Shown piece after piece: positions 23,238 to 31,159 of a stretch of DNA of 38,175 bases. The translations under genes were made by a program, and so were the position numbers. The stretch is from contig JAGDBK010000053.1 of NCBI GenBank assembly GCA_017959065.1, positions 1 to 38,175 on the forward strand. The letters run 5' to 3'. The notes under the pieces are model-generated. The model was not told the origin of the DNA, searched no databases, and saw only the letters and a program-made list of their open reading frames with translations. Positions within the stretch are counted from its first letter, which is position 1; the number at the start of each line of letters is the position of its first letter. The DNA comes from Clostridia bacterium. GTDB lineage: Bacteria > Bacillota > Clostridia > Oscillospirales > CAG-272.

Positions 23238-24974
23238 ATGGAAACTGTAAACATTAAAATAAACGGCCGTGCGTACAGCGTGCCCAAGGACAGCACTGTT
23301 CTTGAAGCAGCCAGATATGCCGGTGTTGAGATCCCCACTCTGTGCTATCTCAAAGACATCAATGAAATAGGCGCGTGCCGCATATGTCTCGTTGAAGTGG
23401 TCGGAGCGCGCGGACTTGTTACCGCATGTGTATACCCTGTCAATGAAGGCATGGAGATATACACCAACACTCCCAAGGTGAGAGAGTCTAGACGCATGAA
23501 TCTCGAGCTTCTGCTTTCCGCTCACAACAAACAGTGTCTGTCATGCGTACGTTCCACTTCCTGCGAGCTTCAGAAGCTCTGCCATGAATACGGCGTAGAC
23601 GAGACTCACTTCCGCGGCGCCATGCCCGAATCCAGCGTTGACGAATCCACCGCGTTCCTCGTCCGCGACAACAGCAAGTGCATTCTCTGCCGCCGCTGTG
23701 TTGCAGCATGCCGCAATCTTCAGGAGATCGGCGCGATCGGAACAAATGACCGCGGATTCGATACCCACATCGCTGCCGCCTTTGAAAAGAACCTCGCAGA
23801 TACCTCCTGCGTCGGATGCGGACAGTGCATCGTCGCCTGCCCCACAGGCGCTCTTCATGAAAAGGACGACACACAGAGAGTTCTTGACGCTCTCGCTGAT
23901 CCCACCAAACACGTTGCGATCTGCACCGCTCCGTCGATCCGCGCCACAATCGGCGAATGTTTCGATTACGCTCCCGGTACAGATGTCGAGGGCAAGATGG
24001 TCGCCGCTCTCAAGCGTCTCGGTTTCAACGGTGTTTACGACATGAACCTCACTGCCGACCTTACGATCGTCGAAGAAGCGACCGAGCTCCTTGAGCGTTT
24101 CCAGAACGGCGGTGTCCTTCCGATGATCACATCCTGCTCACCCGGCTGGATCAAGTTCTGCGAGCACTACTTCCCCGATATGACCGAAAACCTTTCGACC
24201 TGCAAATCTCCTCAGCAGATGTTCGGCGCAATGTACAAAACATATTACGCGCAGAAGATGGGCATCGATCCTAAGGACATATTCTTCGTATCAGCTATTC
24301 CTTGTACGGCCAAAAAGTTTGAAGTGACCCGTCCGGATCAGTCAGCAGCAGGCGTTCCCGATGTTGACGTTGCGATCACGACGCGTGAACTCGGCAGACT
24401 CATCAAGACTGCCGGTATAAAGTTCCGCGAACTTCCGGACGAAAAGTTCGACGCTCCGTTCGATATCGGTTCCAGCGCCGGCGCGATCTTCGGAGCTACC
24501 GGCGGCGTTATGGAGGCAGCACTCCGTATGGCAGCCGAAGTAATCCTCGGCAAGAAACTCGAAAAGCTTGACTTTGAAGATGTCCGCGGCATAGCAGGAA
24601 TCAAGAGAGCCACATATAAGCTCGGCGACAAGGTGGTCCGGGTCGCTGTCGCTTCCGGAACATCAAACGCGAAAAAGCTTCTCAATGCCGTCAGATCCGG
24701 CGAGGAAAAGGTCGACTTCATCGAAATCATGTGCTGTCCCGGCGGATGCGTAAACGGCGGCGGTCAGCCTACCCAGCCCGCTTCCGTCCGCAACACTATC
24801 AATCTGCGTGAAGTCCGCGCCGCTGTTCTTTACAACGACGACAGGAACGCGGATCTCCGCCGTTCTCACGAGAACCCCGCAGTCGATATCATCTACAAGG
24901 AATATCTCGGCAAACCGGGAAGCCACAAGGCTCATGAGATCCTGCACACCAGTTATGTGAAACGTGGTCTGTAA
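23238..24974 (+). CDS. hydA: [FeFe] hydrogenase catalytic subunit, bifurcating type
   Basis: The 578 residues fit the HndD/Moorella HydA type. Residues 1-75 are a [2Fe-2S] ferredoxin domain (C36, C47, C50, C64); about 95-120 is the His-Cys3 cluster (H96, C100, C103, C109); 148-205 are two [4Fe-4S] clusters (CILCRRCVAAC, CVGCGQCIVAC). The H-cluster domain follows. L1 is TSCSPGW at 298-304, with a Ser where prototypes have the proton-relay Cys. L2 is IPCTAKKFE at 354-362, with Ile in place of Met. L3 is MCCPGGCVNGGGQP at 498-511. Cluster ligands are C300, C356, C500 and C504. It makes or consumes H2 in the cytoplasm together with the two upstream subunits. Maturases HydEFG are not in the window. 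AGGAGG at 23221-23226 is the ribosome site. Confidence 0.95.
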   Translation: METVNIKINGRAYSVPKDSTVLEAARYAGVEIPTLCYLKDINEIGACRICLVEVVGARGLVTACVYPVNEGMEIYTNTPKVRESRRMNLELLLSAHNKQCLSCVRSTSCELQKLCHEYGVDETHFRGAMPESSVDESTAFLVRDNSKCILCRRCVAACRNLQEIGAIGTNDRGFDTHIAAAFEKNLADTSCVGCGQCIVACPTGALHEKDDTQRVLDALADPTKHVAICTAPSIRATIGECFDYAPGTDVEGKMVAALKRLGFNGVYDMNLTADLTIVEEATELLERFQNGGVLPMITSCSPGWIKFCEHYFPDMTENLSTCKSPQQMFGAMYKTYYAQKMGIDPKDIFFVSAIPCTAKKFEVTRPDQSAAGVPDVDVAITTRELGRLIKTAGIKFRELPDEKFDAPFDIGSSAGAIFGATGGVMEAALRMAAEVILGKKLEKLDFEDVRGIAGIKRATYKLGDKVVRVAVASGTSNAKKLLNAVRSGEEKVDFIEIMCCPGGCVNGGGQPTQPASVRNTINLREVRAAVLYNDDRNADLRRSHENPAVDIIYKEYLGKPGSHKAHEILHTSYVKRGL

Positions 24975-25011
24975 GATCTTTATGACCAGGTCAGTGATCA
25001 ATTGACCATCC

Positions 25012-25067
25012 AGGCACGCATGTGTTTCTGCCCGATAAGGGTCTGAAACCTGTGCGTGCCTCTTTTT
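25012..25067 (+). terminator. Intrinsic terminator of the hydrogenase operon
   Basis: AGGCACGCA at 25012-25020 pairs with TGCGTGCCT at 25053-25061, followed by CTTTTTG. The loop is long (32 bases), but the 9-bp GC-rich stem and T5 support termination 40-90 bases after hydA. Confidence 0.7.
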
Positions 25068-25138
25068 GTCTGACGGTCATCATCCGTCATTGCACCTGCG
25101 GGATAGTATCTATGACCCTGCGGCATTCTGGCCTTTGG

Positions 25139-25182
25139 AAAAAAACGGTCCGGAAGGTCATTTCTGATATGACCGTCCGGAC
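25139..25182 (-). terminator. Intrinsic terminator of the zinc-ribbon gene
   Basis: On the minus strand GTCCGG and GGTCAT pair with ATGACC and CCGGAC, with small internal bulges. CG and T7 follow. It ends the transcript of the minus-strand gene at 25201. Confidence 0.85.
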
Positions 25183-25200
25183 TTTCGATTATTATAAGAT

Positions 25201-25968
25201 TTATTTCAGAAGCGGAATGCTGCATTTGCTGCAGCGGTCGGAACTGACGGGATTCTTGGTCCCGCAACGCACACACGCGATATAAGGAGCTTTTGACTTG
25301 TCATACAGTTCGTATGGGAAGGAGAACTGCGGATGGTAACGGAATCTGTCACCAATGTTCAAATAGCTGTATGCCCAGACCTGTGAGCCCTCGTTCTCAG
25401 CTATCTTCTTTGTTTTGCCGTCCGTTGTCCTGACCACCGTAATATACTGTGTGATCGACCTGCTGTTTTCCGAATTGCCGTTCTGTGTCACAAGACGGGT
25501 CTTTTTGTCAGTAACAACTGCCTCGTATGTGTTTCCGGAACGGTCACGTATAAAACCAATAAGAGCGAACACAAGAAACACGGCAGATATTATACCGCCG
25601 TACAGAAGTGCGCTGCCGATTTCCATGCTTCCGCTCGCCAGACTGTAAACGGCAAACCCTATGACCGGGACCGGGGTCAGGATGAGCATGAATATCTTCG
25701 CCGCGTTTCTGTTCTTTTTCACCGCGGCCAGTATTTCCGGATTCCTTACCCTGTCGGAGAACCCGGGATATGGGATCCCCTCCCTGATATCACCGCCGCC
25801 GGGAAATCCTCCGGCAGTCTCATTCTGATGAACATATCCCGTCTGACTGTAAGTCCTTTCGGACGCCTGAGAATCGGGGCCTGCCGGAGTTCCCTGCTGG
25901 GCAGCGCCGCATTTCGTGCAGAATCTTTCCCCTCCGTCTAGCCTGTTTCCGCAGTTTCTGCAATACAT
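25201..25968 (-). CDS. Membrane protein with zinc ribbons at both ends
   Basis: The 255-residue protein starts with a zinc ribbon (CRNC at 3-6, CTKC at 17-20), followed by a Gly/Ser/Gln-rich linker to about 75. A membrane part has two hydrophobic segments at roughly 90-110 and 117-140 (IFMLILTPVPVIGFAVYSLA and ALLYGGIISAVFLVFALIGF). A soluble domain of about 80 residues with VVTDKKTRLVTQNG and YLNIGDRFRYHPQF leads to a second C-terminal ribbon (CVRCGTKN, CSKC). Both zinc ribbons should face the cytoplasm. The family was not recognised. It follows ddl by 89 bases and may be co-transcribed, although an inverted repeat lies between them. Confidence 0.65.
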   Translation of the reverse strand: MYCRNCGNRLDGGERFCTKCGAAQQGTPAGPDSQASERTYSQTGYVHQNETAGGFPGGGDIREGIPYPGFSDRVRNPEILAAVKKNRNAAKIFMLILTPVPVIGFAVYSLASGSMEIGSALLYGGIISAVFLVFALIGFIRDRSGNTYEAVVTDKKTRLVTQNGNSENSRSITQYITVVRTTDGKTKKIAENEGSQVWAYSYLNIGDRFRYHPQFSFPYELYDKSKAPYIACVRCGTKNPVSSDRCSKCSIPLLK

Positions 25969-25997
25969 CTTCTAATTCTCCGATCGTTATAATAATA

Positions 25998-26045
25998 CTG
26001 CCGGATGATCCGGTCATTTTTCGTCATGACATGTCCATCCGGCAG
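25998..26045 (-). repeat. Long inverted repeat after ddl
   Basis: CTGCCGGATG at 25998-26007 is exactly complementary to CATCCGGCAG at 26036-26045, with an inner GTCAT/ATGAC pairing. On the minus strand it is followed by TATTATTATAAC rather than a T-run, so it is at best a weak terminator. It may partly insulate the zinc-ribbon gene from ddl. Confidence 0.45.
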
Positions 26046-26057
26046 AATTCCTGCGGT

Positions 26058-27245
26058 CTATTTGTTCTTTGAACCGAGTTTGCCTCCGTTTAAAGAAAGT
26101 ATGTTGGTCTCAAAGGAAAACGCCAGACTGTCCTCTTCCCTTTTGTGCTTCAGCGCGATGGAAATGAGTCTGTCGAGCAGTTCGGGGTATTTTATACCTG
26201 CCGGCTCGAAAAGATAAAAAGCGAGAGAACCGGGTATGGTATTTATCTCATTCAGAAACAGTTCTTCGGTGTCGGCGTCTATGATATAGTCTATTCTGGA
26301 GACTCCGCTGCAGCCGAGAGCGCAGAACGCCTTCACGGACAGTTCACGTATCTCCGTCCGCAGTGTGTCGGGTATATCCGCAGGAATGCGCCTGCTCAGA
26401 CCGGCCATGCCGGAACTCTTTGACGGGACCTTTGATCCCCCGCCCATATACTTGTCTTCGTAACTGAGGATATCGCTCCTGCCCAGCGGTTCCTCGCACT
26501 CAGAAGCAATACACTCGAATCTGTCACCGATCACCGCGCAGTTGATCTCCCTGATGTTTTCCACCGCTCTCTCGGCCAGGACCCTGTCTGAAAACCTGAA
26601 TGCAAGATCCAGGGCATCCTCAAGTTCGGATTTGTCTCTGACTTTGCTTATTCCCACGCTGGAACCGAGATTGACCGGTTTTATTATCGCCGGATATCCG
26701 ACGCTGTCCTCTATGCGTTCCGATACGGAGTCGAAATGCCCGTAGTCGTTTTTGGAAAAGCATATGCAGTCAAGGACTTTGATCCCGGCATCCCTCAGAA
26801 TGACCTTGGTGGCGTATTTGTCCATCCCGACTGCCGACGACAGAATGTCGCACCCGGCGAACGGAACTCCGTAAATTCTGAAATAGCCCGCAAGCGAACC
26901 GTCCTCGACATTCGTCCCGTGAACGACCGGAAGAACGACATCGACCGGTCGCTGATGCCTGCCTGAAACGATACCTTTCTTAACTTCCGCGATATATGTT
27001 CTTTCGTCCTTCTTTAAAAACACCACTCTCTCAGATCTTGAGATCAGCGACGGTATGTCCTTGAACGACTCCGTGTCGGTCATAAGGCCGGACGAATAGA
27101 ATTCCCCGCCCGATTTTGTCATGTAAACGGGTATCACGTCGTATTTGTCCGCGTTCAGCGAATTCATTGCCTGAACGGCGGAAATAACGGACACCTCGTG
27201 TTCAACGCTTTTTCCCCCGAAAAGGACGGCTACAGCGATCTTCAT
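26058..27245 (-). CDS. ddl: D-alanine--D-alanine ligase
   Basis: The 395-residue ATP-grasp enzyme starts MKIAVAVLFGGKSVEHEVSV, the N-terminal D-Ala-binding loop, with GGAGG at 27251-27255 before the ATG. VVHGTNVEDGSLAGY near residue 108 corresponds to HGxxGEDG. Next come AIIKPVNLGSSVGISKV in the ATP-grasp part and INTIPGSLAFYLFEP near the C-terminus, with the second-substrate and Mg-binding residues. It joins two D-alanines for peptidoglycan. It is about 25-40 residues longer than the usual 350-370, with a polar tail. It follows the MurF-like gene, which uses its product. The Asn-Val in place of Gly in HGTNVEDG is shared by some clostridial Ddl. D-Ala-D-Lac or D-Ser specificity cannot be excluded by eye. 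Confidence 0.9.
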   Translation of the reverse strand: MKIAVAVLFGGKSVEHEVSVISAVQAMNSLNADKYDVIPVYMTKSGGEFYSSGLMTDTESFKDIPSLISRSERVVFLKKDERTYIAEVKKGIVSGRHQRPVDVVLPVVHGTNVEDGSLAGYFRIYGVPFAGCDILSSAVGMDKYATKVILRDAGIKVLDCICFSKNDYGHFDSVSERIEDSVGYPAIIKPVNLGSSVGISKVRDKSELEDALDLAFRFSDRVLAERAVENIREINCAVIGDRFECIASECEEPLGRSDILSYEDKYMGGGSKVPSKSSGMAGLSRRIPADIPDTLRTEIRELSVKAFCALGCSGVSRIDYIIDADTEELFLNEINTIPGSLAFYLFEPAGIKYPELLDRLISIALKHKREEDSLAFSFETNILSLNGGKLGSKNK

Positions 27246-27256
27246 TTTTTCCTCCG

Positions 27257-27299
27257 GAAAAAACCTTTGCGCAAGATGATCATCATCATCCTACGCAAA
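27257..27299 (-). terminator. Terminator or attenuator between murF-like gene and ddl
   Basis: On the minus strand TTTGCG and GATGAT pair with ATCATC and CGCAAA, followed by GG and T6. The T-run touches the ddl ribosome site (GGAGG at 27255-27251). It lies inside the MurF-Ddl pair, so it could reduce read-through into ddl. Confidence 0.6.
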
Positions 27300-27309
27300 A
27301 GCATTTAAG

Positions 27310-28869
27310 TCAATAATTGTCTGGCAGATCGTTCTCCAGAAGCACTATCTTTTTCTCGCCGCCTGTAGGAATCGAATTCGACTTGATAAGAGCCTCATTC
27401 ACGTTCTGCACGAGAAATACTTTTCTGTCCGGGTATCCGGCCGAACGAAGACCGTCCAGTATCGCCCCGGTCTGTCTTTCACCGACGAGTATCACATAAT
27501 CACATACGGCCGCAGCCTGGACTCCGAACTCCATATTGCATTTTCCCTGAAGCTTCCCGAGTTCGACCATGCCCGGAGTGACCAGTATTTTGACGCCTTT
27601 GAAAAGAGAGAGCGTTTCAAGTGCGGACCTGCAGCCCGCCGGATTGGAGTTGTAGGCATCGTCTATTATAGTCGTGTTTCCGTTTTCGATCAGCTGGAGC
27701 CTGTGTTTTACCGGGGCTATCCTTCTTACGTAAGGAACCAGCTCGTTCAGCGGGATGCCCATGTCGTTGGCCACTGCAATCGCTCCGGTCAGGTTGATGA
27801 TTGCATGGCTCCCGAGAAGTTTCGTGCTGAATCTGCACATCTCGCCGTCCGGTCCAGCGACCGTGAATTCGGTCCCCGAAGATGAAACGGAAACATCCAT
27901 CGCCCTGTAATTGCAGTTCTCTCCGGTCCCGTATAGGACTACCCTGCACCTTGGCTCGATATTGGCAAGACGTTCTGTGATCAGAGCGTTGTCGCCGTTC
28001 GCGAAGAAAGTGCCGTCATACGGCAGATAATCAAACAGTTCAAATTTCGTGTCGATGATCGCGTCAGTGGAGCCGAACGATTCGAGATGCTGCTCGCCTA
28101 TCGACGTTAGTACGCCGATACGCGGGTTCACAAGCTCGCAAAGCTCTCTGATGTCGCCTCTGTATTTGGCGCCCATCTCGCATACGAACACTTCGTCTGT
28201 CGCCTTTAGTCCGGATCTGACGGTCTTGACCACTCCCATGGGAGTGTTGTAGCTTTCCGGAGTGATGAGAGTATTGAACCTGATCCGGAGCAGCGCGCCC
28301 AGATAATACTTGAGGCTCGTCTTGCCGTAGCTTCCCGTGATCCCGATCACCATCAGGCCGGGACTGGATCTGAGCATTTTCTTGGCGTCTGACGCATACC
28401 ACAGCCTGAGGCCGAGCTCTATAGGGGTATTGATATAATTTGAAGCTATTATGATCAGCGGAACGAGAGCGGACATTATAGAAATGACCGCATAGAAGCT
28501 TGCGGGTTCGATGATCACGGAGAGGACCGCCGCAAGCAGATAAAGGATCGATGAGGTAACGATCATGCGGATGACCCTCATCGTGTATTTCAGCGGTTTC
28601 TTCGTTTTTCCGGGAATATTGAAGAACGCTGTAAGCAGCGAGCAAAGGAGCACAAGCGTAAATCCTGCCGCGGCCGGAACGAAAATCGAGATCAGAAATG
28701 AGACCAAAAAAGCCGCAGACGGCACAAGCCGTATCAGATTCTTTGTCAACCATCTGAACTGATTTACCGCTTTGTACGAATTCAGCTGAAACATATGCAT
28801 GTTTTTCAGATAGTACAGAGCGGAAGATGACGCCGCAGCAAGAAAAGCTATTGCTATCAGTACGTACAT
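27310..28869 (-). CDS. Membrane-fused MurF-like ligase
   Basis: The 519-residue protein has an N-terminal membrane part of about 150 residues with around five hydrophobic segments (4-20, 50-63, 66-84, 104-120, 124-143). A Mur-ligase core follows: the P-loop GITGSYGKTS at 176-185, FVCEMGAKYRGDI, the HLESFGS segment, NGDN, and DDAYNSNPAG and TPGMVELG in the C-terminal domain. These are MurF features, so it should add D-Ala-D-Ala to UDP-MurNAc-tripeptide. The usual MurF N-terminal nucleotide-peptide domain seems to be replaced by the membrane segments, so it may act at the membrane. It starts three bases after the alpha/beta hydrolase gene stops (GGAGAG site) and precedes ddl. Another amide-ligase reaction is possible. 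Confidence 0.8.
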   Translation of the reverse strand: MYVLIAIAFLAAASSSALYYLKNMHMFQLNSYKAVNQFRWLTKNLIRLVPSAAFLVSFLISIFVPAAAGFTLVLLCSLLTAFFNIPGKTKKPLKYTMRVIRMIVTSSILYLLAAVLSVIIEPASFYAVISIMSALVPLIIIASNYINTPIELGLRLWYASDAKKMLRSSPGLMVIGITGSYGKTSLKYYLGALLRIRFNTLITPESYNTPMGVVKTVRSGLKATDEVFVCEMGAKYRGDIRELCELVNPRIGVLTSIGEQHLESFGSTDAIIDTKFELFDYLPYDGTFFANGDNALITERLANIEPRCRVVLYGTGENCNYRAMDVSVSSSGTEFTVAGPDGEMCRFSTKLLGSHAIINLTGAIAVANDMGIPLNELVPYVRRIAPVKHRLQLIENGNTTIIDDAYNSNPAGCRSALETLSLFKGVKILVTPGMVELGKLQGKCNMEFGVQAAAVCDYVILVGERQTGAILDGLRSAGYPDRKVFLVQNVNEALIKSNSIPTGGEKKIVLLENDLPDNY

Positions 28870-28872
28870 AGG

Positions 28873-29652
28873 TCAACTCTCCAATTGAAAATAAGATTTC
28901 AGCACCGCACTGTATACGTTTCTGTTTTCCAGAAAGCTGTAATGTCCGGCGCCTTTCAGTACGACCAGTCCCGCATCCGGGATGCGTTCCTCCATTATCC
29001 GGCCGTCCGAAAGCGGTGTATCCTTATCGTTCTCTCCCCAGACAAGCAGCACAGGCGCTTTGATCGCGGGAAGAAGTTCTGACAGATCTTCGTTTACTAT
29101 CCTGACAAAGCACTGGCGCATCATGGGAGATGCGTTTCTGTAATCCGAGGAACCGCTTCTGTTCTGAAAGCTCTCCGCAGCATCCGGAAACATCTTTTTA
29201 AACGGACGGGAAAGAATAACTCTTTTCCCGGCCTTGTACAGTGCTATCTTCATCTTTACGGCAGCGCTTTTTTTCGGCTTTATCCCCGCGCTGTCTATGA
29301 GCACGATCCTGTCGATCTCAAAGGGAAGATCATCCGATGCCGCGAGCTTGATGATTACCCGCCCCCCGAATGAATGCCCCAGCAGGCAGACCCCTCTGTC
29401 AGGGCAGAAACTGCTTATGAACTCGGCCGCGAAAGCAGCGTACTCGGTCATGCCCCACGGTGAACCGGGCTCATCGCTAAGTCCGAATCCCGGGAACTCA
29501 GGCACTATGACTCTATACCTTTCCGAAAGGATCTCCGCCGTCTCATCGTAGAGATCTACCGGCGCGCCCCATCCGTGAAATATGAATGCAAGGCAGTCTC
29601 CGTTTCCGAATACCTTGTAACTGACGTTCAGTCCCTGGACAACCGCAGTCAA
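28873..29652 (-). CDS. Alpha/beta hydrolase
   Basis: The start is placed at a TTG at 29652 with GGGGTG five bases upstream. Longer frames reach back over the promoter at 29696-29724 and cannot be translated from it. This gives 259 residues. The fold is clear: oxyanion loop FIFHGWGAPVD near 24, nucleophile elbow GHSFGG with Ser94, the acid in WGENDKDTP (Asp209 or Asp211) and His237 in GAGHYSF. A lid region lies at 125-185. The substrate is unknown; esterase or lipase-like activity, or a haloperoxidase-like fold, are all possible. It heads the operon with the MurF-like gene and ddl, so it may act on a wall or lipid component, but that is inference from position. Confidence 0.8.
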   Translation of the reverse strand: MTAVVQGLNVSYKVFGNGDCLAFIFHGWGAPVDLYDETAEILSERYRVIVPEFPGFGLSDEPGSPWGMTEYAAFAAEFISSFCPDRGVCLLGHSFGGRVIIKLAASDDLPFEIDRIVLIDSAGIKPKKSAAVKMKIALYKAGKRVILSRPFKKMFPDAAESFQNRSGSSDYRNASPMMRQCFVRIVNEDLSELLPAIKAPVLLVWGENDKDTPLSDGRIMEERIPDAGLVVLKGAGHYSFLENRNVYSAVLKSYFQLES

Positions 29653-29695
29653 AAAAGCACCCCGATTCAAGTGAAATAGGCCTTTGAGCCGTATT

Positions 29696-29724
29696 ATTTT
29701 ATCATATGGAGGGCCCATTGTCAA
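29696..29724 (-). promoter_or_regulatory. Promoter of the hydrolase-MurF-Ddl operon
   Basis: On the minus strand TTGACA (29724-29719), a 17-base spacer and TAAAAT (29701-29696). The start near 29689 lies 36 bases before the TTG start codon at 29652, which excludes the upstream in-frame starts. Confidence 0.85.
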
Positions 29725-29808
29725 ATCGCGCCGGACTTTCGGGGCATACAACCGGAAAGCACAACCCGGAAAGCATACTGAAAATGCCCGTCGCATTTCC
29801 GGAATGGA

Positions 29809-29837
29809 TTTACATTTGACGGATAATATGATATATT
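29809..29837 (+). promoter_or_regulatory. Promoter of the sialidase-like gene
   Basis: TTTACA at 29809-29814, a 17-base spacer and TATATT at 29832-29837 (5 of 6 in each box). The leader to the ATG at 29945 is about 100 bases, with GGAG near 29931. The 292-base gap holds only these two divergent promoters. Confidence 0.65.
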
Positions 29838-29944
29838 TTTTGTATGTTCGTGACGTAAATGACGGACTTGCACGCCCATGTCGGACGGAAGCGGTTTCGC
29901 ACGGTGAAAAAACGAAAACCTATCAATGACGGAGACAGTAATCA

Positions 29945-31039
29945 ATGGATACAATTAAAATCGTCAATGAGATAAAACCAGATCCCGAATCCGGAAGAAA
30001 AGGAGAGGGGTGCTTTTTCAGGACAAAAGACGGGGCTATCTCGTTCTATTACGCTTGTGTCATGGGAAACACCGTAAAGGACTACGATCCGGCAAAGCAG
30101 GTAGTGATCAGGTCTTATGACGATGGCGAGACATGGTCGGATCCTGTTGATTTCATGGTGCCGGGCAGCGTCCCGGGACTCGTCCAACTCGTCTGCCCGT
30201 CCTGCCTGAGGATGCTCAACGGTGATATGGGGATTTTCCTCTGCGGACGGACCGATGTGCCGATGGTAAACGGCAAGGTCCTCTGCCTTTCAAAGGACGA
30301 AGGCGTTTCCTGCTATAAGATAATAGACTGCATACCTTCCTGCTACAGCGGACAGTTCGGACTGAACAACGACAGGGCTGTCAGACTTTCATCGGGAAGG
30401 ATCATACTGCCTCTGTCGATCCATCCGGGGACGAGAAAAGAGCAGACAGGCAGCGTCAAGCCCAGGGCGAGCAGATTCACTTCCGGCCACGTCATTTATT
30501 CTGATGATGACGGAAGGAGCTGGAAATCATCGTCAGATCTGATAATGCCTCCGTTCACGGATACCACTAAAGGAGTACAGGAAGGCGGTATAATCGAAAT
30601 AAAGCCGGGCATATTGAAGAGCTACTGGAGGACCGACGTCGGGCATCAGTACACTTCCCTTTCGTTCGACGACGGGGATCACTGGACCGTTCCCGCACGT
30701 TCAAGGTTCACCGCCCCGTGGTCACCTATGGAGATTGAAAGGAATCCGTTCACAGGAAAATTGTATGCTTTCTGGAACCCGATCCCGCTGTATAACGGAA
30801 GGAAATTCGATTATTACAACTGGGGAAGATCACCCTTTGTCTACGCCGAGATCTCAGATGACGCGAACATTATCACCGGGGAGATAAAAACGATCGAAAA
30901 CGATCCTGAAAGAGGGTATGCATACCCTTCCGTGCTGTTCCTTAACGAGAAGCAGTTTCTCATCTCCTACTGCTGCGGCGGACTCGAAGAAAGATCCTGT
31001 CTTGCCAAGACAAGGATCGCCAAGATCACCATGGAATGA
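29945..31039 (+). CDS. Sialidase-like BNR/Asp-box protein
   Basis: The 364-residue protein has three Asp boxes (S-x-D-x-G-x-x-W): 57-64 SYDDGETW, 186-193 SDDDGRSW and 240-247 SFDDGDHW. This repeat spacing is that of a six-bladed propeller sialidase. RLSSGRIILPLS and GVQEGGIIEIKPG recall the active-site strands. There is no signal peptide or wall anchor, so it is intracellular, unlike secreted GH33 enzymes. It may cleave an imported sialoside, or be one of the glycosidase- and lyase-like relatives sharing the fold. It has its own promoter and terminator and no nan genes are adjacent. The Arg triad of true sialidases could not be assigned with certainty. Confidence 0.7.
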   Translation: MDTIKIVNEIKPDPESGRKGEGCFFRTKDGAISFYYACVMGNTVKDYDPAKQVVIRSYDDGETWSDPVDFMVPGSVPGLVQLVCPSCLRMLNGDMGIFLCGRTDVPMVNGKVLCLSKDEGVSCYKIIDCIPSCYSGQFGLNNDRAVRLSSGRIILPLSIHPGTRKEQTGSVKPRASRFTSGHVIYSDDDGRSWKSSSDLIMPPFTDTTKGVQEGGIIEIKPGILKSYWRTDVGHQYTSLSFDDGDHWTVPARSRFTAPWSPMEIERNPFTGKLYAFWNPIPLYNGRKFDYYNWGRSPFVYAEISDDANIITGEIKTIENDPERGYAYPSVLFLNEKQFLISYCCGGLEERSCLAKTRIAKITME

Positions 31040-31093
31040 GAGGCCGCACCGATCTGGTATTCCATGCGATCCAGCCTGCTCAAGGCATATAAT

Positions 31094-31122
31094 AAGCTCC
31101 TCCCCTGCGGGAGGAGCTTTCT
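31094..31122. terminator. Terminator between convergent genes
   Basis: AAGCTCCTCCC at 31094-31104 pairs perfectly with GGGAGGAGCTT at 31109-31119 around CTGC. TTTCTT follows on the plus strand. The minus strand has only TTATTAT, so it mainly serves the sialidase-like gene but can act in both directions. Confidence 0.8.
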
Positions 31123-31159
31123 TATGTCTGAGTTGTCGTTTCGCCGGCATTCCGGTCCG

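Noticed and set aside
28064..28876. 270-residue open frame on the minus strand overlapping the MurF-like gene in another frame
   Set aside because: The MurF-like frame has Mur-ligase motifs and a proper start; the other frame gives a Ser/Arg-rich sequence with no motif.
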